From Alphaproteobacteria bacterium MarineAlpha9_Bin7 (lineage in GTDB: Bacteria > Pseudomonadota > Alphaproteobacteria > UBA7887), in NCBI GenBank assembly GCA_002938115.1, contig PTKD01000123.1, positions 1-6,062 of the forward strand: 6,062 nucleotides of DNA, given 5' to 3'. Below, in pieces: positions 1-6,062 of this stretch; the first letter of the stretch is position 1, and each line of letters opens with the position of its first letter. Below the pieces are notes generated by a model. The model had not been told where the DNA came from. It worked only from the letters and a program-made list of their open reading frames with translations, and ran no database searches. A program made the translations under genes and the position numbers.

Positions 1-902
1 TTTTTGACAGAGCAGCCGTCCGTCTACACCGTGACCGCGCTGCACCACATATGGACCGGCATGATTTTCTCTTACGCGAGGTCGGGAAACGACTCGCCGA
101 TCGACTCGAAAATATCAAAAGAAAATTCCGACACACATTAGACCTCGGTTGTCATCGAGGCGAACTCGGTTCGATCCTCGCTGAACGAGAGGATATAAAG
201 TGGATTGTCAATTGCGACCTTTCCTTTCTAATGGCTTCTCTGTCCCCGGAGCCGCGACTGGTAGCCGATGAAGAGTCTTTACCATTTCAAAATAATTGTT
301 TTGATATGGTTACGAGTTTGTTATCGCTACATTGGGTAAACGATCTGCCTAGCACCCTGATTGAAGTGGCGCGATGCCTAAAGCCCGACGGACTTTTTCT
401 GGCCGCAATGTTTGGCGTTGGAACTTTGGTCGAACTCCGACACAGCCTGCTCGAGGCAGAAGAAACAATCTTTGGCCGTGTGTACCCACGCGTATCCCCC
501 TTTGTTTTGCCCGGTGATGTAGGCGGCCTCCTTCAACGTGCCGGTTTTGCGATGCCGGTGGTAGACACTGAACAAATAACAGTTACCTACCCGAACACAC
601 TTGCACTAATGCAAGAATTGCGGGGGATGGGCGAAGGCAACGCCACTCAGGGGCGGCCACGTCATTTTACTGCGCGCAGCGTTTTGCAGCGCGCAGCACA
701 ACTTTACCTAGCCGACACTAACAATTCAGACGGACGTATTGTCGCACACTTTCAAATTGTTTATTTGGCTGCCTGGAAAAAACACAAGACGCAACCCCGC
801 CCCCTTACGCCAGGGAGCGCAAAGAAACACCTTGCTGATATTTTAGGTGCTACAGAAACATCATTGGGAGGACTTGCCCAATCAATTGTGCGCAGTAAGT
901 AA
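1..902 (+). CDS. SAM-dependent methyltransferase, NDUFAF5/BioC-like, 5'-partial
   Basis: This is a class I (Rossmann-fold) SAM-dependent methyltransferase-like protein cut by the left window edge; 299 residues are visible. Counting from the ATG at 51, the glycine-rich SAM loop is LDLGCHRGELG (residues 30-40), the acidic strand-2 residue is D56 (NCDLS), and LPFQNNCFDMVTS (78-89) and LHWVNDLP (93-100) follow. LKPDGLFLAAMFG (110-122) then TLVELR and the late PLTPGSAKKHLAD segment (251-263) match alphaproteobacterial homologues of mitochondrial NDUFAF5. Human NDUFAF5 hydroxylates an arginine of complex I subunit NDUFS7; the bacterial role is not established, so complex I assembly is inference. 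The ATG at 51 is not the true start: the same frame is open from position 3 and reads FDRAAVRLHRDRAAPH, the usual N-terminal segment of this family. The stop is TAA at 900-902, inside the 3' end of the convergent GNAT-MutT gene. BioC is an alternative, but the C-terminal signature favours the NDUFAF5 group. Confidence 0.88.
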   Translation, partial: FDRAAVRLHRDRAAPHMDRHDFLLREVGKRLADRLENIKRKFRHTLDLGCHRGELGSILAEREDIKWIVNCDLSFLMASLSPEPRLVADEESLPFQNNCFDMVTSLLSLHWVNDLPSTLIEVARCLKPDGLFLAAMFGVGTLVELRHSLLEAEETIFGRVYPRVSPFVLPGDVGGLLQRAGFAMPVVDTEQITVTYPNTLALMQELRGMGEGNATQGRPRHFTARSVLQRAAQLYLADTNNSDGRIVAHFQIVYLAAWKKHKTQPRPLTPGSAKKHLADILGATETSLGGLAQSIVRSK

Positions 903-1844
903 GGCTTGAAGTTTCAAGACCAATTGCACATCTGCCGGTGGGACCGGCCAGACCGTAAGCTCCGCAGCAGGGACCCAACGAATGGCCTGATGGTAGAGTG
1001 AGTAGCAGTCACCGGACCACTCCCGACATGTAAACAAAGAAATCAATAAATGAAAATTCGAATAGTGATGAGACGCTATGCTAAACGGTACTAAATAATC
1101 AGGAGAAATCTCAACCCCCAACTCCTCTTTTATTTCGCGCACGGCACAGTCTCTCGGTGTCTCACGGGGCTCAAGTTTGCCGCCAGGGAATTCCCAAAGG
1201 TCAGGCATTGTTGCGTTGGCAGGACGTTGCCCAAGTAACACTCGGTCAAAACCGTCAACTAGGGCTACAGCAGCCACAAATACTATCGGAAATACTTGCG
1301 GCCCTCGGCTCTTGCTATAGCCGCCAGTATTTAGTTCAAACAATTGCACCTGACCACCCTCAGTTAACGTTGGACATTTTAGTAAATTTCGCTGGACCAA
1401 TTTTGCGCCAAGTTTTTTTACAGTATTGGCCACATTTCGGTTGGCAGGATCAGCTGCCGCGTACAAGTGGGGCAAATACAGCCCATCCAACGCCAGCTCC
1501 TTAATCCTTAAAAGAGCTTCAACCTCGTATCCATGTCCATAGGATTGCTCGATAAACCAAAACCCTACCTCGCCTTTGGAATCACCCACGGATAGGCTGA
1601 CTACGCCCAAAAGGGTATGGTCCATGCGCTTCCAACACCCAAACGTATAGCGAACACCCGTCACCATGTCGGTATGGCACGCCTCAATCCAAGCCAATAA
1701 ATCTCGGGTGTTGTTTAGGGGAAGGTCTGGCAGTGTAATTCGAGGGATACCATTATCACCGAGCAAGTAAGCAAGGGCGCGCAAATCAGCTTGCTCAAAC
1801 CGCCTTAATTGCAGCCGATTTGTTTCCAAGGGTGCGAAATTCAC
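882..1844 (-). CDS. GNAT acetyltransferase - MutT (Nudix) fusion protein
   Basis: A two-domain protein of 320 residues from the GTG at 1844. The N-terminal half (about 1-170) is a RimJ/RimL-type GNAT domain: LETNRLQLRRF near the start and an acetyl-CoA loop Q100-x-x-G103-x-G105 (QSYGHGY), then DPANRNVANTVKKLG. The C-terminal half (about 187-320) is a MutT-type (deoxy)nucleoside triphosphate pyrophosphohydrolase with WEFPGG and a perfect Nudix box at 222-244, including catalytic R236, E237, E240 and E241. By family, the Nudix half should hydrolyse oxidised dNTPs such as 8-oxo-dGTP; the acetyl acceptor of the GNAT half is unknown. The joint is a short linker (about 171-186) with no ATG and only one distant GTG, so a separate mutT start is unlikely. 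Two starts are possible: TTG at 1856, overlapping the argJ stop as TTGA but without a clear Shine-Dalgarno, or GTG at 1844 with GAGAG five bases upstream, which I prefer. Either way it is coupled to argJ. The gene ends with TGA at 882-884. Confidence 0.88.
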   Translation of the reverse strand: MNFAPLETNRLQLRRFEQADLRALAYLLGDNGIPRITLPDLPLNNTRDLLAWIEACHTDMVTGVRYTFGCWKRMDHTLLGVVSLSVGDSKGEVGFWFIEQSYGHGYEVEALLRIKELALDGLYLPHLYAAADPANRNVANTVKKLGAKLVQRNLLKCPTLTEGGQVQLFELNTGGYSKSRGPQVFPIVFVAAVALVDGFDRVLLGQRPANATMPDLWEFPGGKLEPRETPRDCAVREIKEELGVEISPDYLVPFSIASHHYSNFHLLISLFTCREWSGDCYSLYHQAIRWVPAAELTVWPVPPADVQLVLKLQALLTAHN

Positions 1845-1852
1845 CAACGCTC

Positions 1853-3082
1853 TCAACTGCGATAATCAGCATTAATAGTGACATATTGGTGGGTTAAATC
1901 GCAGGTCCAAACGGTGGCGCGCCCCCGACCGACACCCACATGTACATCAATATCAATTTCGTCCCCTTTCATATATTCAGCGACCCGGCTTTCGTCGTAC
2001 CCCGCCTTCACTCCTCCTCCCTCAGTTGTCAGGTACGGACCAATGCGGACGGAAAGTTTTTCAGAGTTAATAGCTTGTGAAGCTTTTCCAATGGCCATGA
2101 TAATTCGTCCCCAGTTGGGGTCCGAACCGGCAATTGCCGTCTTAACCAATGGCGAATTTGCTATCGAAAAGGCAATCCCGCGCGCAGAGAAAGAAGAGGT
2201 GGCCCCTTTAACAGAGATGGTAACAAACTTACTCGCGCCTTCTCCGTCGCGCACGATTTGTTGCGCAAGATCAACCGTGAGCGAGCCCAAAGCAGCCCTA
2301 AATTCGGCTAAACGCGGGTCTCTCAAGGAAGTTGGATTAAAACCGAGAGCTACGGCCCCCGTCGCAAAAGCCAACACCGTATCACTTGTTGAAGTATCAC
2401 CGTCAACCGTTATGGCATTAAAACTTCCCCTGTTGGCCGCCCTCAGCATCCTCTGCAGTAACCTCGCGGGCAACCGCGCATCTGTAAACACGTATGCAAG
2501 CATGGTCGCCATGTTGGGCGCAATCATGCCCGAACCTTTGGCTATCCCGTTGATAGTAACCGCACGTCCATTAATAGTTGCAGATCTTGTGGCCCCTTTG
2601 GGAAACGTATCGGTGGTCATTATTGCCCGAGCCGCAGCGGTCCAGTTCTTGGGTGTTAGCTGCCGATGCAGCCTAGGCAGCGCATTCTTTATCTTTGAAG
2701 AATCCAGTACTTCTCCAATTACCCCGGTCGAGGAGACGAATACATGCCTAATTGGGCAACTCACTATAGCGGCAACAGCTTGCACGATTTGCTCAACGGT
2801 CTCCGACCCAGCACCTCCGGTCCAAGCATTTGCGTTGCCTGAATTAACCACCAGTGCGCGAGCACGAGCGCCACTTAAAATGGAGCGATCCCAGCGTACG
2901 GCCGCGGATGCAGCTGTTGAACGAGTGAAGACCCCAGCAACAGGTGTCGGACGGTCAAAAACGGCCAACATGAGATCTTTGCGACCGTGATGCCGTATCT
3001 GGGCAGCAATCCCACCCAGGCGCATTCCAGTTATCGGAGGAAGAGTCGGAAACCGTTTAGAAGCTGAGCGGGATTTGGCCAT
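1853..3082 (-). CDS. argJ: Glutamate N-acetyltransferase / amino-acid acetyltransferase ArgJ
   Basis: ArgJ moves the acetyl group from N-acetylornithine to glutamate in the cyclic arginine pathway in the cytoplasm; bifunctional members also use acetyl-CoA and glutamate, and sequence alone cannot say which type this is. From the ATG at 3082 it has 409 residues, the normal bacterial length. The self-cleavage site is seen in KGSGMIAPNMATMLAYVFTDA-like sequence, with the cut expected between A192 and the nucleophile T193, giving alpha and beta chains. Other family segments are VVNSGNANAWTG, VSSTGVIGE, TTDTFPK, DGDTSTSDT, GSDPNWGRI and the terminal NADYRS. The frame stays open up to a GTG at 3181, but those 33 extra residues are low-complexity and unlike the family, whereas MAKSRSASKRFPTLPPITG is a typical alphaproteobacterial ArgJ start. 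No strong Shine-Dalgarno precedes 3082. The downstream GNAT-MutT gene overlaps or abuts the TGA stop, so the two are probably one operon. Confidence 0.96.
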   Translation of the reverse strand: MAKSRSASKRFPTLPPITGMRLGGIAAQIRHHGRKDLMLAVFDRPTPVAGVFTRSTAASAAVRWDRSILSGARARALVVNSGNANAWTGGAGSETVEQIVQAVAAIVSCPIRHVFVSSTGVIGEVLDSSKIKNALPRLHRQLTPKNWTAAARAIMTTDTFPKGATRSATINGRAVTINGIAKGSGMIAPNMATMLAYVFTDARLPARLLQRMLRAANRGSFNAITVDGDTSTSDTVLAFATGAVALGFNPTSLRDPRLAEFRAALGSLTVDLAQQIVRDGEGASKFVTISVKGATSSFSARGIAFSIANSPLVKTAIAGSDPNWGRIIMAIGKASQAINSEKLSVRIGPYLTTEGGGVKAGYDESRVAEYMKGDEIDIDVHVGVGRGRATVWTCDLTHQYVTINADYRS

Positions 3083-3181
3083 TATGGCAGCATCTAAAGG
3101 TGTCCAAAAAGGTCGCCGTGCGGCGGCGGCGTACCGTATCTTGCATATTGCCACACTATGTACAAGGTAAGTAGGAAGCAC
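3083..3181 (-). other. argJ leader with GC-rich hairpin and T-run
   Basis: Read on the - strand, this leader to argJ contains a GC triplet run that can fold as CGCCG / loop CCGCA / CGGCG (3128-3114), followed after ACC by five T residues (3110-3106), ending 23 bases before the ATG at 3082. This resembles a weak intrinsic terminator or attenuator, but the stem is only 5 bp and the T-run is short and offset. The same stretch is open in frame with argJ from GTG 3181; I treat it as untranslated because it does not resemble ArgJ. I found no convincing -35/-10 pair for argJ here. Confidence 0.3.
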
Positions 3182-3210
3182 CCGCGTTGACAGGGAGGTA
3201 ACGGGTGCTT
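3176..3210. repeat. Perfect 9-bp inverted repeat in the argJ-secA divergent region
   Basis: The arms AAGCACCCG (3176-3184) and CGGGTGCTT (3202-3210) are exact reverse complements separated by 17 bases (3185-3201). The spacer contains TTGACA (3187-3192) and AGGGAGGT (3192-3199). There is no T-run after either arm, so it is not a normal intrinsic terminator on either strand. It could be an operator for a dimeric regulator lying across the -35 element of secA, or a hairpin in an RNA that starts further upstream. It does not match a regulatory RNA or operator that I can name. Confidence 0.75.
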
Positions 3211-3215
3211 ATGTG
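3187..3215 (+). promoter_or_regulatory. Candidate sigma-70 promoter for secA
   Basis: A perfect -35 hexamer TTGACA (3187-3192) is followed after 17 bases by TATGTG (3210-3215), a weak -10 sharing TAT with the consensus. This would start transcription near 3222 and give a secA leader of about 47 bases. The -35 lies in the spacer of the 9-bp inverted repeat, so a protein on that repeat would be placed to repress. The weak -10 is the main doubt; alphaproteobacterial -10 elements are often loose. Confidence 0.4.
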
Positions 3216-3258
3216 AAGCCTATTGACTGACACCTGCTTCGGAAATGCGCCGGACGGA

Positions 3259-3263
3259 AAGGA
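3259..3263 (+). promoter_or_regulatory. Ribosome binding site that decides the secA start
   Basis: AAGGA lies five bases before the ATG at 3269, an ideal Shine-Dalgarno position. The earlier in-frame ATG at 3245 has no comparable site. Starting at 3269 also places the Walker A lysine at K108 and the DEAD-box aspartate at D209, the same numbers as in E. coli SecA. Confidence 0.8.
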
Positions 3264-3268
3264 CAGTG

Positions 3269-5989
3269 ATGATCTCCGCCCTAGCGCGGCGTGCTTTTGG
3301 TTCCGCCAACGACCGCATTATAAAATCTCATCGACGCACCGTTGAACTTGTCAACGGCCTTGAAGCTGACCTTGAAGTCTTGACGGATCAAGAATTACGG
3401 GCGCGTACCGACTGGTTGCGCTCACGAGCAACAAGTGGGGAAGAGCTTCATACATTGTTGGTAGATGCGTTCGGAACTGTGCGTGAAGCTGCCAAACGGA
3501 CTCTCAATCAACGTCACTTCGACGTTCAGTTGATTGGTGGCATGGTCTTACATAACGGCACCATCGCTGAGATGAAAACTGGCGAAGGGAAAACTCTTGT
3601 GGCGACGTTGCCAGTTTACCTTAACGCCCTCAGCGGAAATGGCGTTCATGTCATCACGGTTAACGATTATCTGGCCCAACGCGATGCCCAATGGATGGGG
3701 CAAATTTATGAGTCCCTTGGCCTTAAAGTCGGGTGCATCGTCCATGGCCTTAGCGATGAAGAACGCCGAATAGCCTACTCCGCTGACGTCACATACGGAA
3801 CCAATAATGAATTTGGCTTTGATTATCTACGCGACAATATGAAGTTTACACTGGATAGCATGGTCCAACGTCCATTCAACTTTGCCATTGTCGACGAAGT
3901 TGACAGTATTTTGGTGGATGAAGCCAGAACACCTCTAATTATATCTGGGCCCACTGAAGACAATTCAGAACTCTACGCATCGATCGACAAACTCATCCCA
4001 GAGCTTGGGGACGAGGACTATGAGAAAGATGAGAAAACCCGCACAGTCACCTTATCTGAAGGTGGAGCTGAAAGAATAGAACAGGTTTTGCGGGACAAAA
4101 ATTTGGTTAAAACACCGCATCTGTACGACATAGATAACGTAAGTATCGTCCACCATGTGAATCAGGCGTTACGGGCACACAAACTTTTTACACGCGACGC
4201 CGACTATATCGTGAAAGACAACAAAGTGATTATTATCGATGAATTCACTGGAAGAATGATGGAAGGTCGCAGGTATTCCGACGGACTACACCAAGCGCTT
4301 GAAGCAAAGGAAAGTGCGCAAATTCAAAACGAAAATCAGACTCTTGCCTCCATTACCTTCCAAAATTATTTTCGCATGTACCCAAAACTAGCAGGGATGA
4401 CAGGCACCGCAGCTACCGAAGCTTCAGAGTTTAACGAAATTTACAACCTAGATGTGTTGGAAATTCCAACCCATCTTCCCATGGTCCGTCTCGACAACGA
4501 CGACGAAATTTATCGAACCGCTGACGAAAAATGGACGGCAGTCATCACACAAATCAAAGCGTGCCGCGACAAAGATCAACCAGTGCTTGTGGGCACTACC
4601 AGTATTGAAACATCTGAGGCGCTTTCTAAACGTCTTAAAAAAACAAAAATAAAACATAACGTCCTAAATGCGCGATACCACGAACAAGAGGCCCACATTA
4701 TTGCTCAGGCCGGAGTTTTGAGCGCAGTGACTATTGCGACCAACATGGCAGGAAGGGGAACCGATATCCAACTTGGCGGCAACGCCGAAATGCAGGTGGC
4801 GCAATCGCTTTTGGACTCCGATGGGTCAGGCAAAAAATTAGAAATCACTAAACGCATTGAATCCGAAGTCGCAGAAGCCCATGAGTCCGTTGTAGACACT
4901 GGTGGCCTCTACATAATTGGTACGGAGCGACATGAAAGCAGGCGCATTGACAACCAATTACGCGGTCGCTCGGGTCGTCAAGGTGATCCTGGGGAATCTA
5001 AATTTTACCTGTCCCTCGAAGATGACCTGATGCGGATCTTCGGCTCTGAGCGCATGGATGGAATGCTCCGTAAGCTCGGCCTGAAAGACGGCGAAGCTAT
5101 ATTTCATCCATGGATTAATAAAGCTCTGGAGAAAGCACAACAAAAAGTAGAGGCGCGTAATTTTGATATCCGGAAAAATTTACTCCGGTTTGACGACGTC
5201 ATGAACGACCAACGTAAAGTGATTTACCAAGAACGTCGCGAGATTATGACGGGTAGTGATATTTCCGACATCGTAACCGACATGCGAAGGGAAGTGATCG
5301 AAGAATTGGTTGCTCGCTGCATTCCTGAAAAGGCCTACTCGGAGCAGTGGGAAACTGCAGTGCTTTCAAGTGAATGCCAACGCATATTTGCTCTGGAATT
5401 GCCAATCGAGGATTGGGCCAAAGAAGAGGGCATTGCGGAGACAGAGATTCAATCTCGACTTACGGACGCAGTTGATCGAAAGATGGCCGAAAAAGCAGCT
5501 CGCTACGGGCCAGAACTGATGCGGGCCGCCGAAAAAAGTTTGGTTTTACAAGTACTTGACCAACAGTGGAAAGATCATCTGTTGCATCTAGATCATTTAC
5601 GCCAAGGTATTGGACTGCGCGCCTATGGTCAGCGCGACCCGCTAAATGAGTACAAATCCGAGGCTTTTAACCTTTTTCAGGCGATGCTGAATCGATTCCG
5701 TGAGACTGTTACTACACTGCTTGCTCACGTAGAATTTCAGCCCAATCCCCCTGACGCCGCGCCACTCCAATCCACATCAACGGCAAATACTGTCCCCCGT
5801 CTATCGGCAAGTGCGAGAACCCGTGGGACCAATGACGATAAATCAAGTCAGAGATTTACCGGGCTCCGCCCCAGTAAAGGCGTTTTGGATGCCAACGACC
5901 CCTCAACCTGGGGCAAAATTGGTCGCAATGCTCCTTGCCCTTGCGGCTCGGACAAAAAATACAAACACTGCCACGGCGCGGTAACCTAA
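3269..5989 (+). CDS. secA: Protein translocase motor ATPase SecA
   Basis: SecA drives export of unfolded preproteins through the SecYEG channel at the inner membrane using ATP. From ATG 3269 the protein has 906 residues, close to the 901 of E. coli SecA, with every expected part in order: N-terminal MISALARRAFGSANDR; Walker A MKTGEGKT (102-109, K108); VNDYLAQRD; Walker B/DEAD motif DEVD (209-212) with SILVDEARTPLIISG in the preprotein cross-linking entry; AGMTGTA; second motor domain with TNMAGRGTDIQLGG (491-504) and the arginine-finger segment QLRGRSGRQGD (563-573); scaffold/wing; helical hairpin segment LDHLRQGIGLRAYGQRDPLNEYK; a flexible polar linker (about 824-880); and a C-terminal zinc motif with C890, C892, C901 and H902, which in the family binds SecB and ribosomes. 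The zinc loop has D895 where glycine is usual (CPCGSG). The gene is divergent from argJ and preceded by its own candidate promoter. No terminator is evident after the TAA at 5987-5989. Confidence 0.98.
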   Translation: MISALARRAFGSANDRIIKSHRRTVELVNGLEADLEVLTDQELRARTDWLRSRATSGEELHTLLVDAFGTVREAAKRTLNQRHFDVQLIGGMVLHNGTIAEMKTGEGKTLVATLPVYLNALSGNGVHVITVNDYLAQRDAQWMGQIYESLGLKVGCIVHGLSDEERRIAYSADVTYGTNNEFGFDYLRDNMKFTLDSMVQRPFNFAIVDEVDSILVDEARTPLIISGPTEDNSELYASIDKLIPELGDEDYEKDEKTRTVTLSEGGAERIEQVLRDKNLVKTPHLYDIDNVSIVHHVNQALRAHKLFTRDADYIVKDNKVIIIDEFTGRMMEGRRYSDGLHQALEAKESAQIQNENQTLASITFQNYFRMYPKLAGMTGTAATEASEFNEIYNLDVLEIPTHLPMVRLDNDDEIYRTADEKWTAVITQIKACRDKDQPVLVGTTSIETSEALSKRLKKTKIKHNVLNARYHEQEAHIIAQAGVLSAVTIATNMAGRGTDIQLGGNAEMQVAQSLLDSDGSGKKLEITKRIESEVAEAHESVVDTGGLYIIGTERHESRRIDNQLRGRSGRQGDPGESKFYLSLEDDLMRIFGSERMDGMLRKLGLKDGEAIFHPWINKALEKAQQKVEARNFDIRKNLLRFDDVMNDQRKVIYQERREIMTGSDISDIVTDMRREVIEELVARCIPEKAYSEQWETAVLSSECQRIFALELPIEDWAKEEGIAETEIQSRLTDAVDRKMAEKAARYGPELMRAAEKSLVLQVLDQQWKDHLLHLDHLRQGIGLRAYGQRDPLNEYKSEAFNLFQAMLNRFRETVTTLLAHVEFQPNPPDAAPLQSTSTANTVPRLSASARTRGTNDDKSSQRFTGLRPSKGVLDANDPSTWGKIGRNAPCPCGSDKKYKHCHGAVT

Positions 5990-6062
5990 TATATAGCTGC
6001 TATCCGCGCGCACCTCACGGTAACCAACGTCGCACCACCTCCCACCCTGCCTGGTGTACGGT
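5990..6062. other. Short region after secA, possible end of a convergent gene
   Basis: There is no clear intrinsic terminator; the only inverted pair is a 5-bp CACCA/TGGTG (6033-6037, 6052-6056) with a 14-base loop and no T-run. On the - strand one frame is open from the window edge to a TGA at 6015-6017 and would end in TVHQAGWEVVRRWLP, which reads like a plausible protein C-terminus, but 15 residues are too few to identify it. Confidence 0.3.

Noticed and set aside
670..697. GC-rich repeat with CTGCGCGC and GCGCGCAG arms inside the methyltransferase
   Set aside because: It lies in coding sequence for alanine and arginine codons (GCG CGC and CGC GCA) of a conserved C-terminal region, so codon content explains it.
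1157..1504. A 115-codon open frame on the + strand, antisense to the GNAT-MutT gene
   Set aside because: It covers the Nudix box on the opposite strand, has no family features and no ribosome binding site of note.
1878..2990. A 370-codon open frame on the + strand, antisense to argJ
   Set aside because: It lies wholly within the well-supported argJ gene, shows no recognisable domain, and has the composition expected of a shadow of a conserved gene on the other strand.
3083..3181. N-terminal extension of ArgJ from GTG 3181
   Set aside because: The 33 residues do not resemble ArgJ, while the protein from ATG 3082 has the typical start and length; the stretch also contains GC triplet runs and a T-run typical of non-coding leader.
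3245..3268. SecA start at the upstream ATG 3245
   Set aside because: It lacks a well-placed Shine-Dalgarno, adds eight non-family residues, and shifts the K108 and D209 numbering that the 3269 start preserves.
5979..6025. Two copies of CGGTAACC near the end of secA
   Set aside because: Eight bases repeated twice at 39-base spacing is compatible with chance; one copy is inside the secA coding region.

Overview
The window looks like ordinary chromosome from an alphaproteobacterium with roughly balanced base composition (judged by eye). SecA, ArgJ and an NDUFAF5-like methyltransferase all resemble alphaproteobacterial versions. The set secA / argJ / acetyltransferase + MutT / methyltransferase is, from memory, a conserved neighbourhood in that class. 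A Rhodospirillales-like lineage is possible, but the sequence alone does not settle it. I see no mobile element, CRISPR array, tRNA or rRNA, and no defence or other new multi-gene system.

Layout from left to right. (1) Positions 1-902, + strand: the 3' part of a SAM-dependent methyltransferase of the NDUFAF5/BioC-like group. Its true start lies before the window, because the frame upstream of the first ATG (position 51) still encodes family-typical sequence. (2) Positions 882-1844 (or 1856), - strand: one polypeptide joining a RimJ/RimL-type GNAT acetyltransferase to a MutT-type Nudix hydrolase. Its 3' end overlaps the methyltransferase tail by 21 bases in convergent orientation. (3) Positions 1853-3082, - strand: argJ, just upstream of and probably co-transcribed with the fusion gene. 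(4) Positions 3083-3268: a divergent control region with a perfect 9-bp inverted repeat that encloses a TTGACA box, a GC-rich hairpin in the argJ leader, and a good secA ribosome binding site. (5) Positions 3269-5989, + strand: complete secA. (6) Positions 5990-6062: a short tail with no clear terminator, possibly holding the last codons of a convergent gene.

The genes are mostly housekeeping: arginine biosynthesis (argJ), nucleotide-pool sanitation (MutT domain), protein export (secA) and probable respiratory complex I assembly (methyltransferase homologue). They look like neighbours by conserved synteny, not parts of one pathway. The points most worth a second look are the GNAT-MutT fusion, with an apparent change at a catalytic serine position, the inverted repeat over the presumed secA promoter, and the absence of the parvulin gene I would expect between argJ and secA.
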